Below, piece after piece: positions 11,501 to 21,059 of a DNA stretch of 64,000 nt. The notes under the pieces were generated by a model, which was given only the letters and a program-made list of their open reading frames with translations, had not been told where the DNA came from and made no database searches. Position numbers and translations under genes: made by a program. The stretch's first letter is position 1. Each line of letters opens with the position of its first letter. Source of the DNA: Amycolatopsis sp. NBC_01480 (GTDB lineage: Bacteria; Actinomycetota; Actinomycetes; Mycobacteriales; Pseudonocardiaceae); NCBI RefSeq assembly GCF_036227205.1, contig NZ_CP109442.1, positions 7,502,001 to 7,566,000 of the forward strand, given 5' to 3'.

Positions 11501-11673
11501 GGGCGCTGGTGAGAGCGGCGGCGGGCACTTTGACCACGGCGGAGCACACCGTCGTCGGCGGCGTCGCGCACATGCAAGTCAACCGTTTGCTGGGCACCGA
11601 CCGCGAACTCGAACTCGCGGCCCACCGGCTGTGGTGGCACGCGCTGCGGACGGTCCGGAGCCGGACTATCTAG
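8506..11673 (+). CDS. Full-length LanB-type dehydratase (lantibiotic dehydratase with SpaB C-terminal domain)
   Basis: The 1055-residue enzyme has the two-domain LanB architecture. The N-terminal glutamylation domain shows FFLLRAPVLP near residue 28 and RMSTRATPFGLFA near 105. The C-terminal SpaB_C/thiopeptide-type elimination domain starts near 785 (EWLSLKLYTAEAAMDPV, then EQWFYLRYADPAPHLRIRVRA). Such enzymes glutamylate Ser/Thr of a leader-bearing peptide with Glu-tRNA and then eliminate glutamate to give dehydroalanine or dehydrobutyrine. It follows the precursor by 5 bp. No LanC cyclase, protease or ABC exporter is adjacent, so the product may be a dehydrated linear peptide, or further steps are encoded elsewhere. 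Confidence 0.9.
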   Translation: MTVVPSASAPVAAAGGPLPPLSYRPAGFFLLRAPVLPADTARRLLSGEGEDARLWDQVGDPLVRSALTVASADLVDALDRNARGEVAATRQRRLRSGLLRYLTRMSTRATPFGLFAAVSWGEFGAQCAAVIDGPPRRHTRADLGWLLDVVEAVEADPAVLPFLRLTANPLAYPVGERLVLRPADVYGKDDLRGVSLRATEVVRYLLDEAVTPVPYRELLERVDAEFPGVPGNRVEALVGRLHELRFLITDLRPPLNQPRPEQHVLDVLARVPPARAAHQALQRVSTLMARCDEKPLSPPVSMREPMRELLSAQRELLPDRTGRTCQVDAALSVDGATVPAQVALEVADAVAWLGRAIGPAPRFPHLTDYRMAFTERYGPEGLVPLADLLSPEHGLGSPSGYLNPGGAQMFAAAIPPVPARDRPYAVPLFAEALRTGQREIDVADPVFAALMPERPSDDRRPPAPGLDVTVQIAAASPDAILRGEWSAVLPAGSFALSGRMVGRFVHLLPGPAEDQVREHLLAQDATAEPGVVHAELSYLPVQGRAANVTVHPLMRSHEIPVNVTPSVPADRVIPLRDIVIGLDGDRFAVYSARLGRRIRIHQGHMLNPQAAPDVCRFLLESAQDGEWAPAGFDWGSLETAPFLPRVRRGRIVLRLAQWNIEVSATFGREALESDEALAAAVRTWRSRWQVPRWVYVTDQDRRLLLDLDHEPSIMELRTELARAAERGLTWLPVQEMYPGFDELWVSGAGGRRHVSEVVIPLSTQSAPRPAAPVVPQAALIACRRPRRHFPGGEWLSLKLYTAEAAMDPVLGRMWSKPPVCPGEQWFYLRYADPAPHLRIRVRAGLDDAAALFAGWTAWARELVGEGLAADFVIGTYSPELIRYGGPDTMAAVERVFCASSAATARFLAEPGPDELPRLVVAGYLLDNVYRNWGLDLDQRLARATAVPRPGTENDPARPHRRLLADLLAPEARPGSPAEKVRAELAEVFDAQAASLAEAGALVRAAAGTLTTAEHTVVGGVAHMQVNRLLGTDRELELAAHRLWWHALRTVRSRTI

Positions 11674-11775
11674 GGCCCTCGGTGCCATCGGCGGCGCGTT
11701 ATTCGCGGCCGGGGTATTTGGGGTCCACTGTGGACGACAATTCCGCGGGCCCGGCACGGTTGGCATACCAAAAAG

Positions 11776-11834
11776 ACGGCCGCTGCCGGTCGGGGAAAGG
11801 CAGCGGGTGCCTTCCGTCCCCGTGCTGCGGCCGT
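11776..11834 (+). terminator. Long GC-rich hairpin after LanB; otherwise empty 462-bp gap
   Basis: The outer arms (ACGGCCGCTGCC... and ...GTGCTGCGGCCGT) continue through GGGG/CCCC into an inner AAGGCA/TGCCTT stem around a GCGGG loop. The structure lies 100 bp after the LanB stop and probably ends the RiPP transcript. The rest of 11674-12135 holds no supported gene. The ATG upstream of 12136 in the same frame (11890) gives implausible sequence and was not used. Confidence 0.5.
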
Positions 11835-12135
11835 ACGGGTGAGTTTGCCGCGCGGACGGCCGTGGCTCACTCGGCCAAGCGGGTGAACTGTGGCTCGCCA
11901 GGTGGCGCCGGCGGGCTGGGCGGAATACCCGCGACAGTGGCCAAAAGCTCCGATAACGCCGCTTTTCGCACCGTGCGTGACCCTTCTTGCGGCAAAAGAC
12001 GGAAACTCCGCCCGGCTTTCACACGGATGTATCAGCCGGGCGGTTTGGGCCTCTCTTACCCGGGGGGAAAATTCCCTCCGGCTGGCTGAGGGCGAACAGT
12101 ATGATCCGTTCGTCTGCTCCCCGGGAGGCTGGGAC

Positions 12136-14358
12136 ATGGAGACGGTAGTGGCCGGGCGGGTGGATCCGCCCCAGGACAGTCCGCTCCGCGCGGTGCCTCG
12201 CGGGCCGGCGTCGAGTACCCCGCTGGTCGGCCGGGAGACCGAGTTCGCCGTGCTGGCCGAGGCGATCGCGGCCGCGGAATCGGGCCGCGGCGGCGGGGTG
12301 CTGGTGTGCGGGCAGCCCGGGATCGGCAAGTCGCGGCTGGCCGCGGAGGCGGTCGAGCTGGCGCGGGGCAAGGGGTTCACCATCGTCGAGGGGCGGGCCG
12401 ACCCCTTGCTGTCCGGGCTGGCGTACGCGCCGATCGTGCAGGCGTTCCGTGATCACCTGAGTGGGCCGTCCAGCGCCGGGACCCCGGATCTCGGCGTGCT
12501 GTTCCCCGGGCTGCGGCCGGAGGCGCCGGCCACGGGGGACCCGGCCTTGCAGCGCACCCGGATGTACGAGTCCGTGCTGGCGGCGACCCGGCGGCTCGCG
12601 GCCGAGCACCCGGTCCTGCTGTTCCTCGACGACGTGCACTGCGCGGACCGGGGGACGATCGAGCTGCTTTATTACATCGGCCGCAATGCCGGGGACCTGC
12701 CGGTGGTGGTGGTCGCGTGCTTCCGCTCGGGTGTGGCCAACGAGGCGATCACCGCGATGACGGCGGCGGCCCGCCGCGATCCGTCCGGCCGGCTGCTGGA
12801 GCTGGCCCCGCTGACCGACCGCGCGGTGACCGAACTGGTCGGGCACCTGCTCGACGCGCCGCCCTCGCCCGCGCTGCTGCGGGTGGTGACCTCGCGGGCG
12901 TCCGGGATCGCGCTGTTCGCGGTGGCGCTGACCCGGCACCTGGCCACCGGGCGCACGTCCGGCCCGTTGCCCGCGGTGATCCGGGATGTGGTGCTGGAAC
13001 AGGTGAACCTGCTCGGCGAGACCGAGCGCCGGCTGCTCGAAGTGGTCGCGGTGGCCGGGGTGCACGGCCGCGCGCCGGTGCTGGGCACGGTCGCGGGGCT
13101 GGACTCGCCGGTGCTGCACGCGGCTTTGCGCCGCCTGGTCGGCACTCGGCTGGTCGTCGAGCATCGGTCCGGGGCCGAGCCGCATTACCAGATCGCGCAC
13201 CCGCTGTACGCCGAAGCGGTTTACGGGGAACTCGGCGTCGCCGAACGACGCTCGCTGCACGTCGCCGTCGGAGTCGCGCTGGATGCCAGTGGCGGCGGGA
13301 GCACGGTGGCCTCCGCGCCGCATTACGCGGCCGGCGGCGACAGCGTTCCTGCGGCCCGCGCGGTCGAAGTGTTCAGCGACGCCGGGCGGCGGGCGTTGAC
13401 CGTGGGCGATCTCGACGAGGCCGGTGACTACCTCACCGCGGCCCTGCGCCGGGCCCGGGGTGCGCGTCCCGAGGCGGTGCCGGCGTTGCTCGTCGACCTC
13501 GCGCGGGTGGAGCAGGGGCGGGGCCGGCTCGGCGAGGCCGCCGCGCTGCTGGACGCCGCGGTCACGCTTGGCGAGCGCCGGGGCCAGGACGCCGAGCGGC
13601 TGCGCGCGTGGCGGCACCTGCAGGCGCTGCTGGAGGCCGAACGCGGGAACGTGCCGGCCGCGGTCGGGCTCGCCCGGGCCAGCGGGCGGCGGCCGGACAC
13701 CGCCCGCCGGCGCCACGTCGGCCACGCTGGCCGACGGCGAGCCGGACGGCGCCCGGGTCCTGCAGCTCGAGCCCGGTTCTGTGCTGGTCTTCGAGGAGCT
13801 GGTCGGTGCCAAGAGCGGCTTGCCCGCCGACGCCGACCACACCCACCGGCAGGCGGTCCGGCTGACGTCGGTCACCAAGACCACCGACGAGCTGTACCAC
13901 CAGCCGCTGCTGGAAGTGGCCTGGGACCGGGTGGACGCGCTGACCTTTCCCTTGTGTGTCAACGCCCGTGGCGGCGCGGACTGCATCGACTTCGAGGTCG
14001 GCGTGGCCCGCGGCAACGTGGTTCTGGTCGAGCACGGCGCGCGGATCGACTGGTGCGGCGGAGCGCCGGAAAGTCACGCCGTGCCGCCGCCCGAAGCGAC
14101 GGAGCCGGGCTGCCCGGACCCGCCGGACTTCGGCTGTCCCGACGAGTCCGTGCCCGGGCAACGACCGGGTTACCCGCCGTTGCCGGTGCGGTTCTCCCCG
14201 GAGCTGACGCATCAGCCGGTCACGCAGAGCGCGCCGTTCCCCTCACCCGTGGACATCGCGGCCGCCCAGGCGCGGTGGCTGATCGGCTTGCCCGAGCGCG
14301 TGCGCGCCCGGCTGACCGCGTTGTGGCACAGCTGCTCGGGCCACGAACTGTCCGATGA
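12136..14358 (+). pseudogene. Truncated AAA-domain LuxR-type (LAL) regulator, C-terminus lost
   Basis: The start at 12136 follows GGGAGG (12123-12128). Residues 1 to about 518 are a convincing LAL/MalT-like regulator. They begin STPLVGRETEFAVLAEAI, then have Walker A GQPGIGKS at 59-66, Walker B VLLFLDDVHCAD and the start of a helical repeat region (EAAALLDAAVTLGERRGQ). Near 13,690 the meaningful sequence stops. From there the same frame encodes Arg-rich nonsense to a stop at 14358, while a neighbouring frame encodes a phage-baseplate protein. The usual C-terminal half with the LuxR helix-turn-helix is absent, so DNA binding is lost. Either a deletion fused two genes or the assembly joined two loci. 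Confidence 0.75.
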
Positions 14359-15601
14359 GGACATTGCTTTTGTGACGGCGCTGTTCGGCGCCCGGCTGGT
14401 CGCCAGGCTCGAACTGAGGGAGCATCCCCGCCGGGCGCTGCGGTACCTGCTCGCGCGGTTCGACGACCTGCTCGAGACCAAACTGGAACGGCTGCGGCAG
14501 CTGATCCACCGTGCCCGCGCGGGATACGTGCTCACCGAGGCGAACGAGGGCTGGGAGATCGGCCAGAGCTGGGGCGCCGCGGAAGGCGCCGCGCTGGACG
14601 AGAACAGTGCGGCGTTCCGCGGCCCGGCGGGCCCGGCCACTCAGCCGGACCCGCGCGCCGCGCTGCCCGCGGTCACCGTGACCGACCGGAACGGCGAAAC
14701 CTGGCTGCCGCAACGAGATCTGCTGGACAGCGGGCCGGCCGACCGGGTGTTCGTCGGTGAGCTCAACGACACCGGCGCGGTGGCGCTGCGCTTCGGCGAT
14801 GGCCGTAACGGCGCGAAGTTCCCTCTGGACGGCACTCTTACGGCTTCCTTGCGGGTCGGCACCGGTCTGGCGGGCAACGTCGGCCGCGAGGCGGTGAACC
14901 GGATCGTCTTCTGCCGGGTTTCGGCAGGCGGCATCCGCGAGGTCCGCAATCCGCTGCCCGCCACCGGCGGGGTTGGTCCCGAGCCGGTGTCCGAGGTCCG
15001 GCTGCGGGCGCCGCAGGAGGTCCGGCACCGTCTGCTGCGCGCGGTCACCGCGGACGACTACGCGACGCTGGCCGGGCAGAACCCCGCCGTGCAACGGGCC
15101 GCGGCCGATCTGCGCTGGACCGGCAGCTGGTACGAGGCCCAGGTCGCGCTCGACCCGCTCGGCGCGGAGGTCGCGCCGGACTGGCTGCTCGACGAGGTCC
15201 GCTCCGGGCTGTACCCGTACCGGCGGATCGGCCACGACTTGGCGGTGTCGACCGCGACGATGGTGCCGCTCGACCTGGCCGTGCACGTGGAGGTGCTGAG
15301 CGAGTACCTGACCGGGCACGTCCAGGCAGCGCTGCGCCGGGTGCTCGGCCGGTTCTTCGCCCCGGACAACCTCACCTTCGGCACCCCGGTCCGGGTCAGC
15401 CAGGTGGTCGCCGCCATCGCGGCGGTGCCCGGCGTCCGCCACGCCGAGGTGACCCGGCTGGGCCGGCTGTTCGGCCCGCCCGGCACCGCGCTCGGCACCG
15501 GCGTGCTGCCGATCGGGCCGCTGGAAGTGGCGCAGCTCGACGACGATCCGAGCCGGCCCGAGAACGGGCGGCTGACCCTCGACCTGGTTGGTGGGCGATG
15601 A
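13697..15601 (+). pseudogene. Baseplate assembly protein (gp47/J-like), N-terminus missing
   Basis: From about 13,697 this frame encodes a protein of the putative baseplate assembly family found in contractile injection clusters. It includes ARVLQLEPGSVLVFEE, FPLCVNARGG, LRFGDGRNGAKFPLDG (compare VRFGDGVHGSRVPAG in the next gene), a later ATADDYATLA-like block and the C-terminal GVRHAEVTRLGRLFG. Upstream of that point the frame has no baseplate-like sequence, only a shadow of the regulator gene, and no own start with a ribosome binding site is seen. The N-terminal portion is therefore missing. It ends in an ATGA overlap with the next baseplate gene, the normal coupling within such operons. 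Confidence 0.7.
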
Positions 15602-18600
15602 GCTGTTCGTGCGGCTGCGGCGGGGGCCCCGCCGAGACGACCCCCGCTTCGACTTACAACCGGCCGGGCCTGCCCGCGCTGTCCGCCCGGATCGGCACGT
15701 TCAGCCAGTTCCGGGAGACGATGCTGGCCCGGATCGCGAGCCGGCCCGCGCTGGCCGAGCTGACCACGCGGGAGCCGGACGACCCGGCGATCGCGCTGCT
15801 GGACTGCTGGGCCGTCGTCGGCGACGTGCTGACCTTCTACCAGGAGCGGCTCGCGAACGAGGGCTACCTGCGCACCGCGATCGAGCCGGAATCCTTGATA
15901 CACCTGGGAAAGCTGGTCGGCTACACCCCGCGGCCCGCGCTCGCCGCCACGACCCACCTCGCGTTCAGCCTCGACCCGGGTGCGAAGGCGGTGATCCCGG
16001 CCGGTTCGGGCGCCAAGAGCGTGCCGGGGCAGAACCAGCTGCCGCAGACCTTCGAGACCACCGACGAGCTGGTGGCCCGCGAGGAGTGGAACACCCTGCA
16101 GGTCGCCACGACCGCGCCGGTGGACCTCGACGCCTTCCACGCCCAGCAGATGCGTGAGCTGGGCGTCGAAGGCACGACGGCCAACCTCAAGACCGGCGAC
16201 CGGCTGCTGCTGCTCTTCGGCACGGCGTCCCCGGTGGTCCGGACCGTCGAGCAGGCGGCCGCGGACTTCGCGGCCGGCCGGACCACGGTCACCCTCACCG
16301 TCCCGGACGGCGGTCTCGATGAGCTGAACCAGGCGATTTCCGACCTGCTCATGGCGATCACCAAGGTGGTGCCGCCGCCCGACCCGCAGTCCTGGGACCC
16401 GAAGCCGCCGATCTCGCCGTGGACCGCGGCGACGATCGAGGCGCTGACCACGGCCCGGGCCTACCTCACCAGCCTCGGCACTTCGCCGGACGTGGCCGAC
16501 GTGCCGTATGACCTGATCCGCACCGTCACGGCGCTGAACACGGGGCTGCCCGAGCAGGCGGCCCTCGCGCGGGCGCACGCGGGCTGCACGGTGCAGGACT
16601 GGTTCGAGCAGCACGTCCAGCCGGTCGCCGACGCGAACACGGCGTTGCTGAAGCTCTGCCTGGAGGCCCTGCGCGAGACCGACCCCGAGGCGGACTATCT
16701 GAACCGGCTGGCCCAGGGCCTGGTCTGCCCGAATTCGCCGCAGCTGCTGGCCATGGACGGCGCCGATGGCGGCTGTTCCAACTGCGGTGAGGATTGCGGC
16801 CGGGCCGCCGCGCTGGTCGCGCTCACCCCGGTGCTGCCGTGGCTGCGCCGGGAGCCGTCGCGGCCGCCGCGGCACGCGATCGAGCTTCAGTCCACGGTGG
16901 ACGACCTGTTCCGCGCCGACTCCGACACGCATCCAAAGCTGCTCGTCGCGGCCGACCCCCGGCTGGCGCCGAACCTGCGCCAGGCCTGGGCGAACCAGCG
17001 GATCGCGCCGCCGCCCGAGCTGTCCGGCCTGCAGGTGTTCCGGACCCGGGCGCTGACCACCGCCCGGCCGGCGGGGGCGCCGGCGGACCCGGACGGCAGC
17101 GTCACCGTCTACCTGGACAACGTGTACGACGGCATCGCCCGCGGCAGCTGGGTGGTGCTGGAATCCGCCGCGACCGCGGGGAACCCGGCGGTCCAGCTCG
17201 TCGTGACGGTGCTGGCGGCCGCCCAGACGAGCGTGGACGTGACCGTGCCGAACCCGCCCGGCGCGGCGAGGACCGTCGGCACCCGGCAGGTCACCGTGCT
17301 GACCCTGCGGACGAGCGAGCCCGCGCCCGCGGCGGGCGCCGTCGTCTGGGCCCAGGGCGAAGCGCTCACCGCGCTCGGCGACCCGATCACCGGCGACGTC
17401 TTCGGCGACGAGATCGAGCTGGGCCGGCTCTACGACGGCCTGCGCCCGGGCCGGTGGCTGATGGTGTCCGGCGAGCGCACCGACGTCCCGCACACCAGCG
17501 GCGTCCTCGCGACCGAGCTGACCATGGTGGCCGGCATCCGCCAGCGGGTCGAGCCGTCCCGCCCGGGCGCGAGCGTGCGGACGTTCCTGGCCCTGGCCAC
17601 CACTCTGTCCTATCGGTACAGCCGGGCCACGGTCACGTTGTACGGCAACGTGGTCGCGGCCGATCAGGGCGAGACCCGCGCCGAGGTGCTCGGCAGCGGC
17701 GACCCGGGGACGGCCGGCCAGACCTTCCCGTTGCGGCAGGTCACGGCGGACAACCCGTTGACCTTCCAGCCTTCGGCCAATCCGACCGGCGCGGACAGCA
17801 CGCTCACCACCCGCGTTTCCGGCGTGCGCTGGCACGAGACGGACGGGCTCATTCTTTCGGGCCCGACCGATCACGACTACGAGGACGGCGTCGGCACCGA
17901 CGGCTCCCGTTCAGTCCGGTTCGGCGACGGGGTGCACGGCTCCCGCGTGCCGGCCGGGGTGGAGAACGTCACCGCGAACTACCGGATCGGCGCCGGGCAC
18001 AGCGGCAACGTGGACGCGGGCCAGATCACCCAGCTGTCCGCCCGAGCGCTCGGCGTCCGGTCGGTGACCAATCCGATCGCGTCCGGCGGGGGAGCCGATG
18101 GCGACGGGCCGGCGGACGCGCGCGGGACCATCCCGCTGCGGATGCTGGCCCTCGACCGGCTGCTGTCGGTCCGCGACTACGAGGACTTCACCCGCGCGCG
18201 GGCCGGGATCGGCAAGGCCGCGGCGGTGAAGCTGTCCGACGGCGGGCAGCGGGTCGTGCACGTGACCATCGCGGCGACCGGCGACGCACGGATCGACCCG
18301 TCGTCCGGCCTGTTCACCACGCTGGAATCCGCGCTGGCCGCGTACGGCGACCCCGGCGTCGGCATCCGGGTCGCGGTCCGGGCCCAGGTGCTGCTGGTGC
18401 TGCGGGCCGGGATCAAGGTGCTGCCCGACTACTCGTGGGACCTGGTGGAGCCCGCCGTCCGCGCGGCGCTGCTGGCCCGGTTTTCCTTTGCCGGGCGTAA
18501 TCTCGGCGAACCGGCGTACCTCAGCGAGGTGTTCGCCGCGATCCAGGCCGTGCCGGGGGTGGACTACGCCGACGTCGACATGTTCGACGGGATCCCCGGC

Positions 18601-18921
18601 GACGTCACGCCGATCGACCTGGCCACGATCGTCGACGGGCTCATCGAGGCGAAACCGTGTGTGCCCGCGGCCGGCGCGCGGTTCGACGAGGTCTTCGACG
18701 AGGTGGCCTTCGTCAACGGCTACGGCTGGGACACGCTTTCCACGATCGCGCTGCGGCACGGGCTGACCCTGGACGAGCTGGCCCGGCTCAACCCGCGGCT
18801 GGAGCCGGGCGCGCTGCGCCGGGGTGACCGGCTTACCGTGTTCCGCGGCCTCCGCCCCGCCCAGCTCGCCGTCCTGCCGGACAGCGTGCCGGAAGCATTG
18901 ACTCTGGTGAGGATCCCATGA
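15598..18921 (+). CDS. Putative baseplate assembly protein of a contractile injection-like system, with C-terminal LysM-like segment
   Basis: The 1107-residue protein begins with a Cys-rich head (MSCSCGCGGGP) and NRPGLPALSARIGTFSQFRETM. DDPAIALLDCWAVVGDVLTFYQERLANEGYLRTA follows in pieces typical of the family. A second Cys cluster, CSNCGEDCG, lies near residue 395. The conserved baseplate motif VRFGDGVHGSRVP is near 775. The end of the protein (GYGWDTLSTIALRHGLTLDE and ARLNPRLEPGALRRGDRLTV) resembles a LysM repeat. In R-type pyocin, PVC or eCIS particles such proteins form the wedge of the baseplate. It overlaps both neighbours by ATGA. Confidence 0.82.
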   Translation: MSCSCGCGGGPAETTPASTYNRPGLPALSARIGTFSQFRETMLARIASRPALAELTTREPDDPAIALLDCWAVVGDVLTFYQERLANEGYLRTAIEPESLIHLGKLVGYTPRPALAATTHLAFSLDPGAKAVIPAGSGAKSVPGQNQLPQTFETTDELVAREEWNTLQVATTAPVDLDAFHAQQMRELGVEGTTANLKTGDRLLLLFGTASPVVRTVEQAAADFAAGRTTVTLTVPDGGLDELNQAISDLLMAITKVVPPPDPQSWDPKPPISPWTAATIEALTTARAYLTSLGTSPDVADVPYDLIRTVTALNTGLPEQAALARAHAGCTVQDWFEQHVQPVADANTALLKLCLEALRETDPEADYLNRLAQGLVCPNSPQLLAMDGADGGCSNCGEDCGRAAALVALTPVLPWLRREPSRPPRHAIELQSTVDDLFRADSDTHPKLLVAADPRLAPNLRQAWANQRIAPPPELSGLQVFRTRALTTARPAGAPADPDGSVTVYLDNVYDGIARGSWVVLESAATAGNPAVQLVVTVLAAAQTSVDVTVPNPPGAARTVGTRQVTVLTLRTSEPAPAAGAVVWAQGEALTALGDPITGDVFGDEIELGRLYDGLRPGRWLMVSGERTDVPHTSGVLATELTMVAGIRQRVEPSRPGASVRTFLALATTLSYRYSRATVTLYGNVVAADQGETRAEVLGSGDPGTAGQTFPLRQVTADNPLTFQPSANPTGADSTLTTRVSGVRWHETDGLILSGPTDHDYEDGVGTDGSRSVRFGDGVHGSRVPAGVENVTANYRIGAGHSGNVDAGQITQLSARALGVRSVTNPIASGGGADGDGPADARGTIPLRMLALDRLLSVRDYEDFTRARAGIGKAAAVKLSDGGQRVVHVTIAATGDARIDPSSGLFTTLESALAAYGDPGVGIRVAVRAQVLLVLRAGIKVLPDYSWDLVEPAVRAALLARFSFAGRNLGEPAYLSEVFAAIQAVPGVDYADVDMFDGIPGDVTPIDLATIVDGLIEAKPCVPAAGARFDEVFDEVAFVNGYGWDTLSTIALRHGLTLDELARLNPRLEPGALRRGDRLTVFRGLRPAQLAVLPDSVPEALTLVRIP

Positions 18922-21050
18922 CCCATAACGCCGACCGGCTCTACGAGCTGCTGCCCTCGGTCTACCGCCGGCGCGACGAGGAGAACGCGGGCCCGCTCAA
19001 GGCGCTGCTCGGGGTGATCACCGAGCAGGCCGACCTGATCGGCGCCGACCTCGACGCGCGGTACGAGGACTGGTTCGTCGAAACCTGCGAGGACTGGGTC
19101 GCGCCGTACCTCGGTGACCTGGTCGGGTACCGGATCCTGCCCGGCGCGGACGAGACCCTGGCCACGGGATCCGAAGCGGCCCAACGGTTGCTGGCCGCGC
19201 TGGCCTCCCGCCGCGACGTCGCGCACACCGTCGGCAACCGGCGCCGGAAGGGCACGCTGGCCCTGCTGGAGCAGCTCGCGGCGGACGTCGCGGACTGGCC
19301 GGCCCGCGCCGTCGAATACCGGCAGCTGCTCGGGGTCACGCAGGCGGTCCGGCTGCACGGCCGCGACCCGCGGGCCGACCGGCGGCGGCTGACCCGCGGC
19401 CGGCTCACCGACCTGCGCCGCGCCGACGCGCTCGACCGGCTCGGCGGGCCGTTCGACGAGCTGGCCCACACCGCCGAGGTCCGGAGCATCACCTCGCCGC
19501 GCGGCACCGGCCGGTACGACATCCCGGAAATCGGGCTGCACGTCTGGCGGCTCAAGCCCTATTCGATCACCGACGCGCCCGCGTACTGCGAGGACCGGGC
19601 CCGCACCCACTTCACGTTCAGCGTTCTGGGCAACAACACCCCGCTGATCACCAAGCCGGAGCGGGAGCCCTCGCCGGCGCACATCGCGGACGAGACGAAC
19701 GTGCCCGCGTTCATCCGGCGGCACGCTTTTGCCGAGCGGACCGCGGCTTATTACGGGCCGGGCAAGAGCCTGTCGATCCACCTCGGGGACGGGAAACCGG
19801 TGCCGCTGGGCGCGATCGTGCCTGCGGACCTGTCCGGCTGGCGCTACCGGCCGGGCCGCGGCCAGGTGGCGGTGGACCCGGTGCTCGGCCGGATCTCCTT
19901 CCCGGCCCGCGAAGCTCCGGACGACGGGGTGTGGGTTTCCTGCCACTACGGGTTTTCCGCGGATATGGGCGGCGGCGAGTACCCGAGGCCGGTGGACCCG
20001 GCGTCGCCGAAGAAGGTCTACTACGTCGGGCCCGGCCACCATCGGCTGATCACCGAGGCGGTCGAGGAATGGCGTCACGACAAGGAAACCGACGCTGGAC
20101 TGCGTGAGGGGGTCATCGAGATCACCGACAGCGGGGCGTATCAGGAGCAGCTCGAAATCCCGCTGGACCGCGGTGACCGGCTGACCCTGCGCGCGGCGCA
20201 GGGCACGCGGCCGGTGCTGCGGCTGCTGGACTGGTCGAGCAACCGTCCGGACGCGTTGCGGCTCCACGGAACCGGTCAGGGCGCGGCGACCGATCCGTTG
20301 CCGCGGGTGGTGTTCGACGGGCTGCTGATCACCGGGCGGAGCGTGCGGGTGGACGGGCCGGTCGGGCAGTTCGTGGTGCGGCACTGCACGCTGGTGCCGG
20401 GCTGGGACCTCGACGAGGACTGCTGCCCGTGCCACGAGGAGGAGGCCGGGATCGAGCTGGTGGACACCCCGGTCTGCCTGGAGGTGGAGCACAGCATCCT
20501 CGGCACGATCCTGGTCAACGCCGAGGAGGCACACCACGAGCCCAACCGGATCTGGCTGTCGGACAGCATTCTCGACGCCGCCGGAGCGGGCCTCGCCGCC
20601 GTGTGCGGGCCCGACGACACCCCGGCGTACGCGGAGTTCAACGCCCGGCGCACGACCGTGTTCGGCTCGGTGCTCGCGCACGCGGCCGGGCTGATCGAGA
20701 ACTCCATTGTGGACGGTGTGGTGCGGATCGCCCGTCGGCAGAACGGATGTGTGCGCTTCTGCTGGCTGCCGGAGGGCTCGCGCACACCGCCCCGGTTCCA
20801 TTGCGAGCCGGAGCATTCCGGCGATCCGGCCCGCGTGGTGCCGCGGTTCACCTCGGCTCGCTACGGCACGCCGGGTTACGCGCAGCTCGCGTTGAGCTGT
20901 CCCGGCGAGATCCGCCGCGGCGCCGACGACAGCTCCGAAATGGGCGCCTTCCACGACTTGTTCCAGCCGCAGCGCGAGGACGACCTCCGGCTGCGCCTCG
21001 ACGAGTACACCCCGGCCGGCAGCGACGCCGGCATCCTGTTCGCCACCTAG
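18918..21050 (+). CDS. Phage-tail-like protein (tail protein I family N-terminus)
   Basis: The 710-residue protein starts MTHNADRLYELLPSVYRRRD, followed by a region (DWVAPYLGDLVGYRILPGAD) typical of tail protein I of contractile injection and phage systems. The N-terminal 170 residues would bind the baseplate. The C-terminal two-thirds, from about 330, resembles right-handed parallel beta-helix or fibre sequence, with many short beta repeats and some Cys (DEDCCPCHEEEAG near 497-509). It may act as a fibre or spike accessory. It overlaps the upstream baseplate gene by ATGA and precedes the DUF6519-like gene by 9 bp. Confidence 0.75.
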   Translation: MTHNADRLYELLPSVYRRRDEENAGPLKALLGVITEQADLIGADLDARYEDWFVETCEDWVAPYLGDLVGYRILPGADETLATGSEAAQRLLAALASRRDVAHTVGNRRRKGTLALLEQLAADVADWPARAVEYRQLLGVTQAVRLHGRDPRADRRRLTRGRLTDLRRADALDRLGGPFDELAHTAEVRSITSPRGTGRYDIPEIGLHVWRLKPYSITDAPAYCEDRARTHFTFSVLGNNTPLITKPEREPSPAHIADETNVPAFIRRHAFAERTAAYYGPGKSLSIHLGDGKPVPLGAIVPADLSGWRYRPGRGQVAVDPVLGRISFPAREAPDDGVWVSCHYGFSADMGGGEYPRPVDPASPKKVYYVGPGHHRLITEAVEEWRHDKETDAGLREGVIEITDSGAYQEQLEIPLDRGDRLTLRAAQGTRPVLRLLDWSSNRPDALRLHGTGQGAATDPLPRVVFDGLLITGRSVRVDGPVGQFVVRHCTLVPGWDLDEDCCPCHEEEAGIELVDTPVCLEVEHSILGTILVNAEEAHHEPNRIWLSDSILDAAGAGLAAVCGPDDTPAYAEFNARRTTVFGSVLAHAAGLIENSIVDGVVRIARRQNGCVRFCWLPEGSRTPPRFHCEPEHSGDPARVVPRFTSARYGTPGYAQLALSCPGEIRRGADDSSEMGAFHDLFQPQREDDLRLRLDEYTPAGSDAGILFAT

Positions 21051-21059
21051 GAGACCGCC

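Noticed and set aside
11674..12135. A second small precursor or a LanC remnant after LanB
   Set aside because: No small frame with a ribosome binding site and a leader motif was found. The gap contains a hairpin and otherwise nothing recognisable.
15058..17874. 938-codon minus-strand frame opposite the baseplate genes
   Set aside because: The baseplate motifs on the plus strand are clear; the opposite frame has no domain and no own ribosome binding site.
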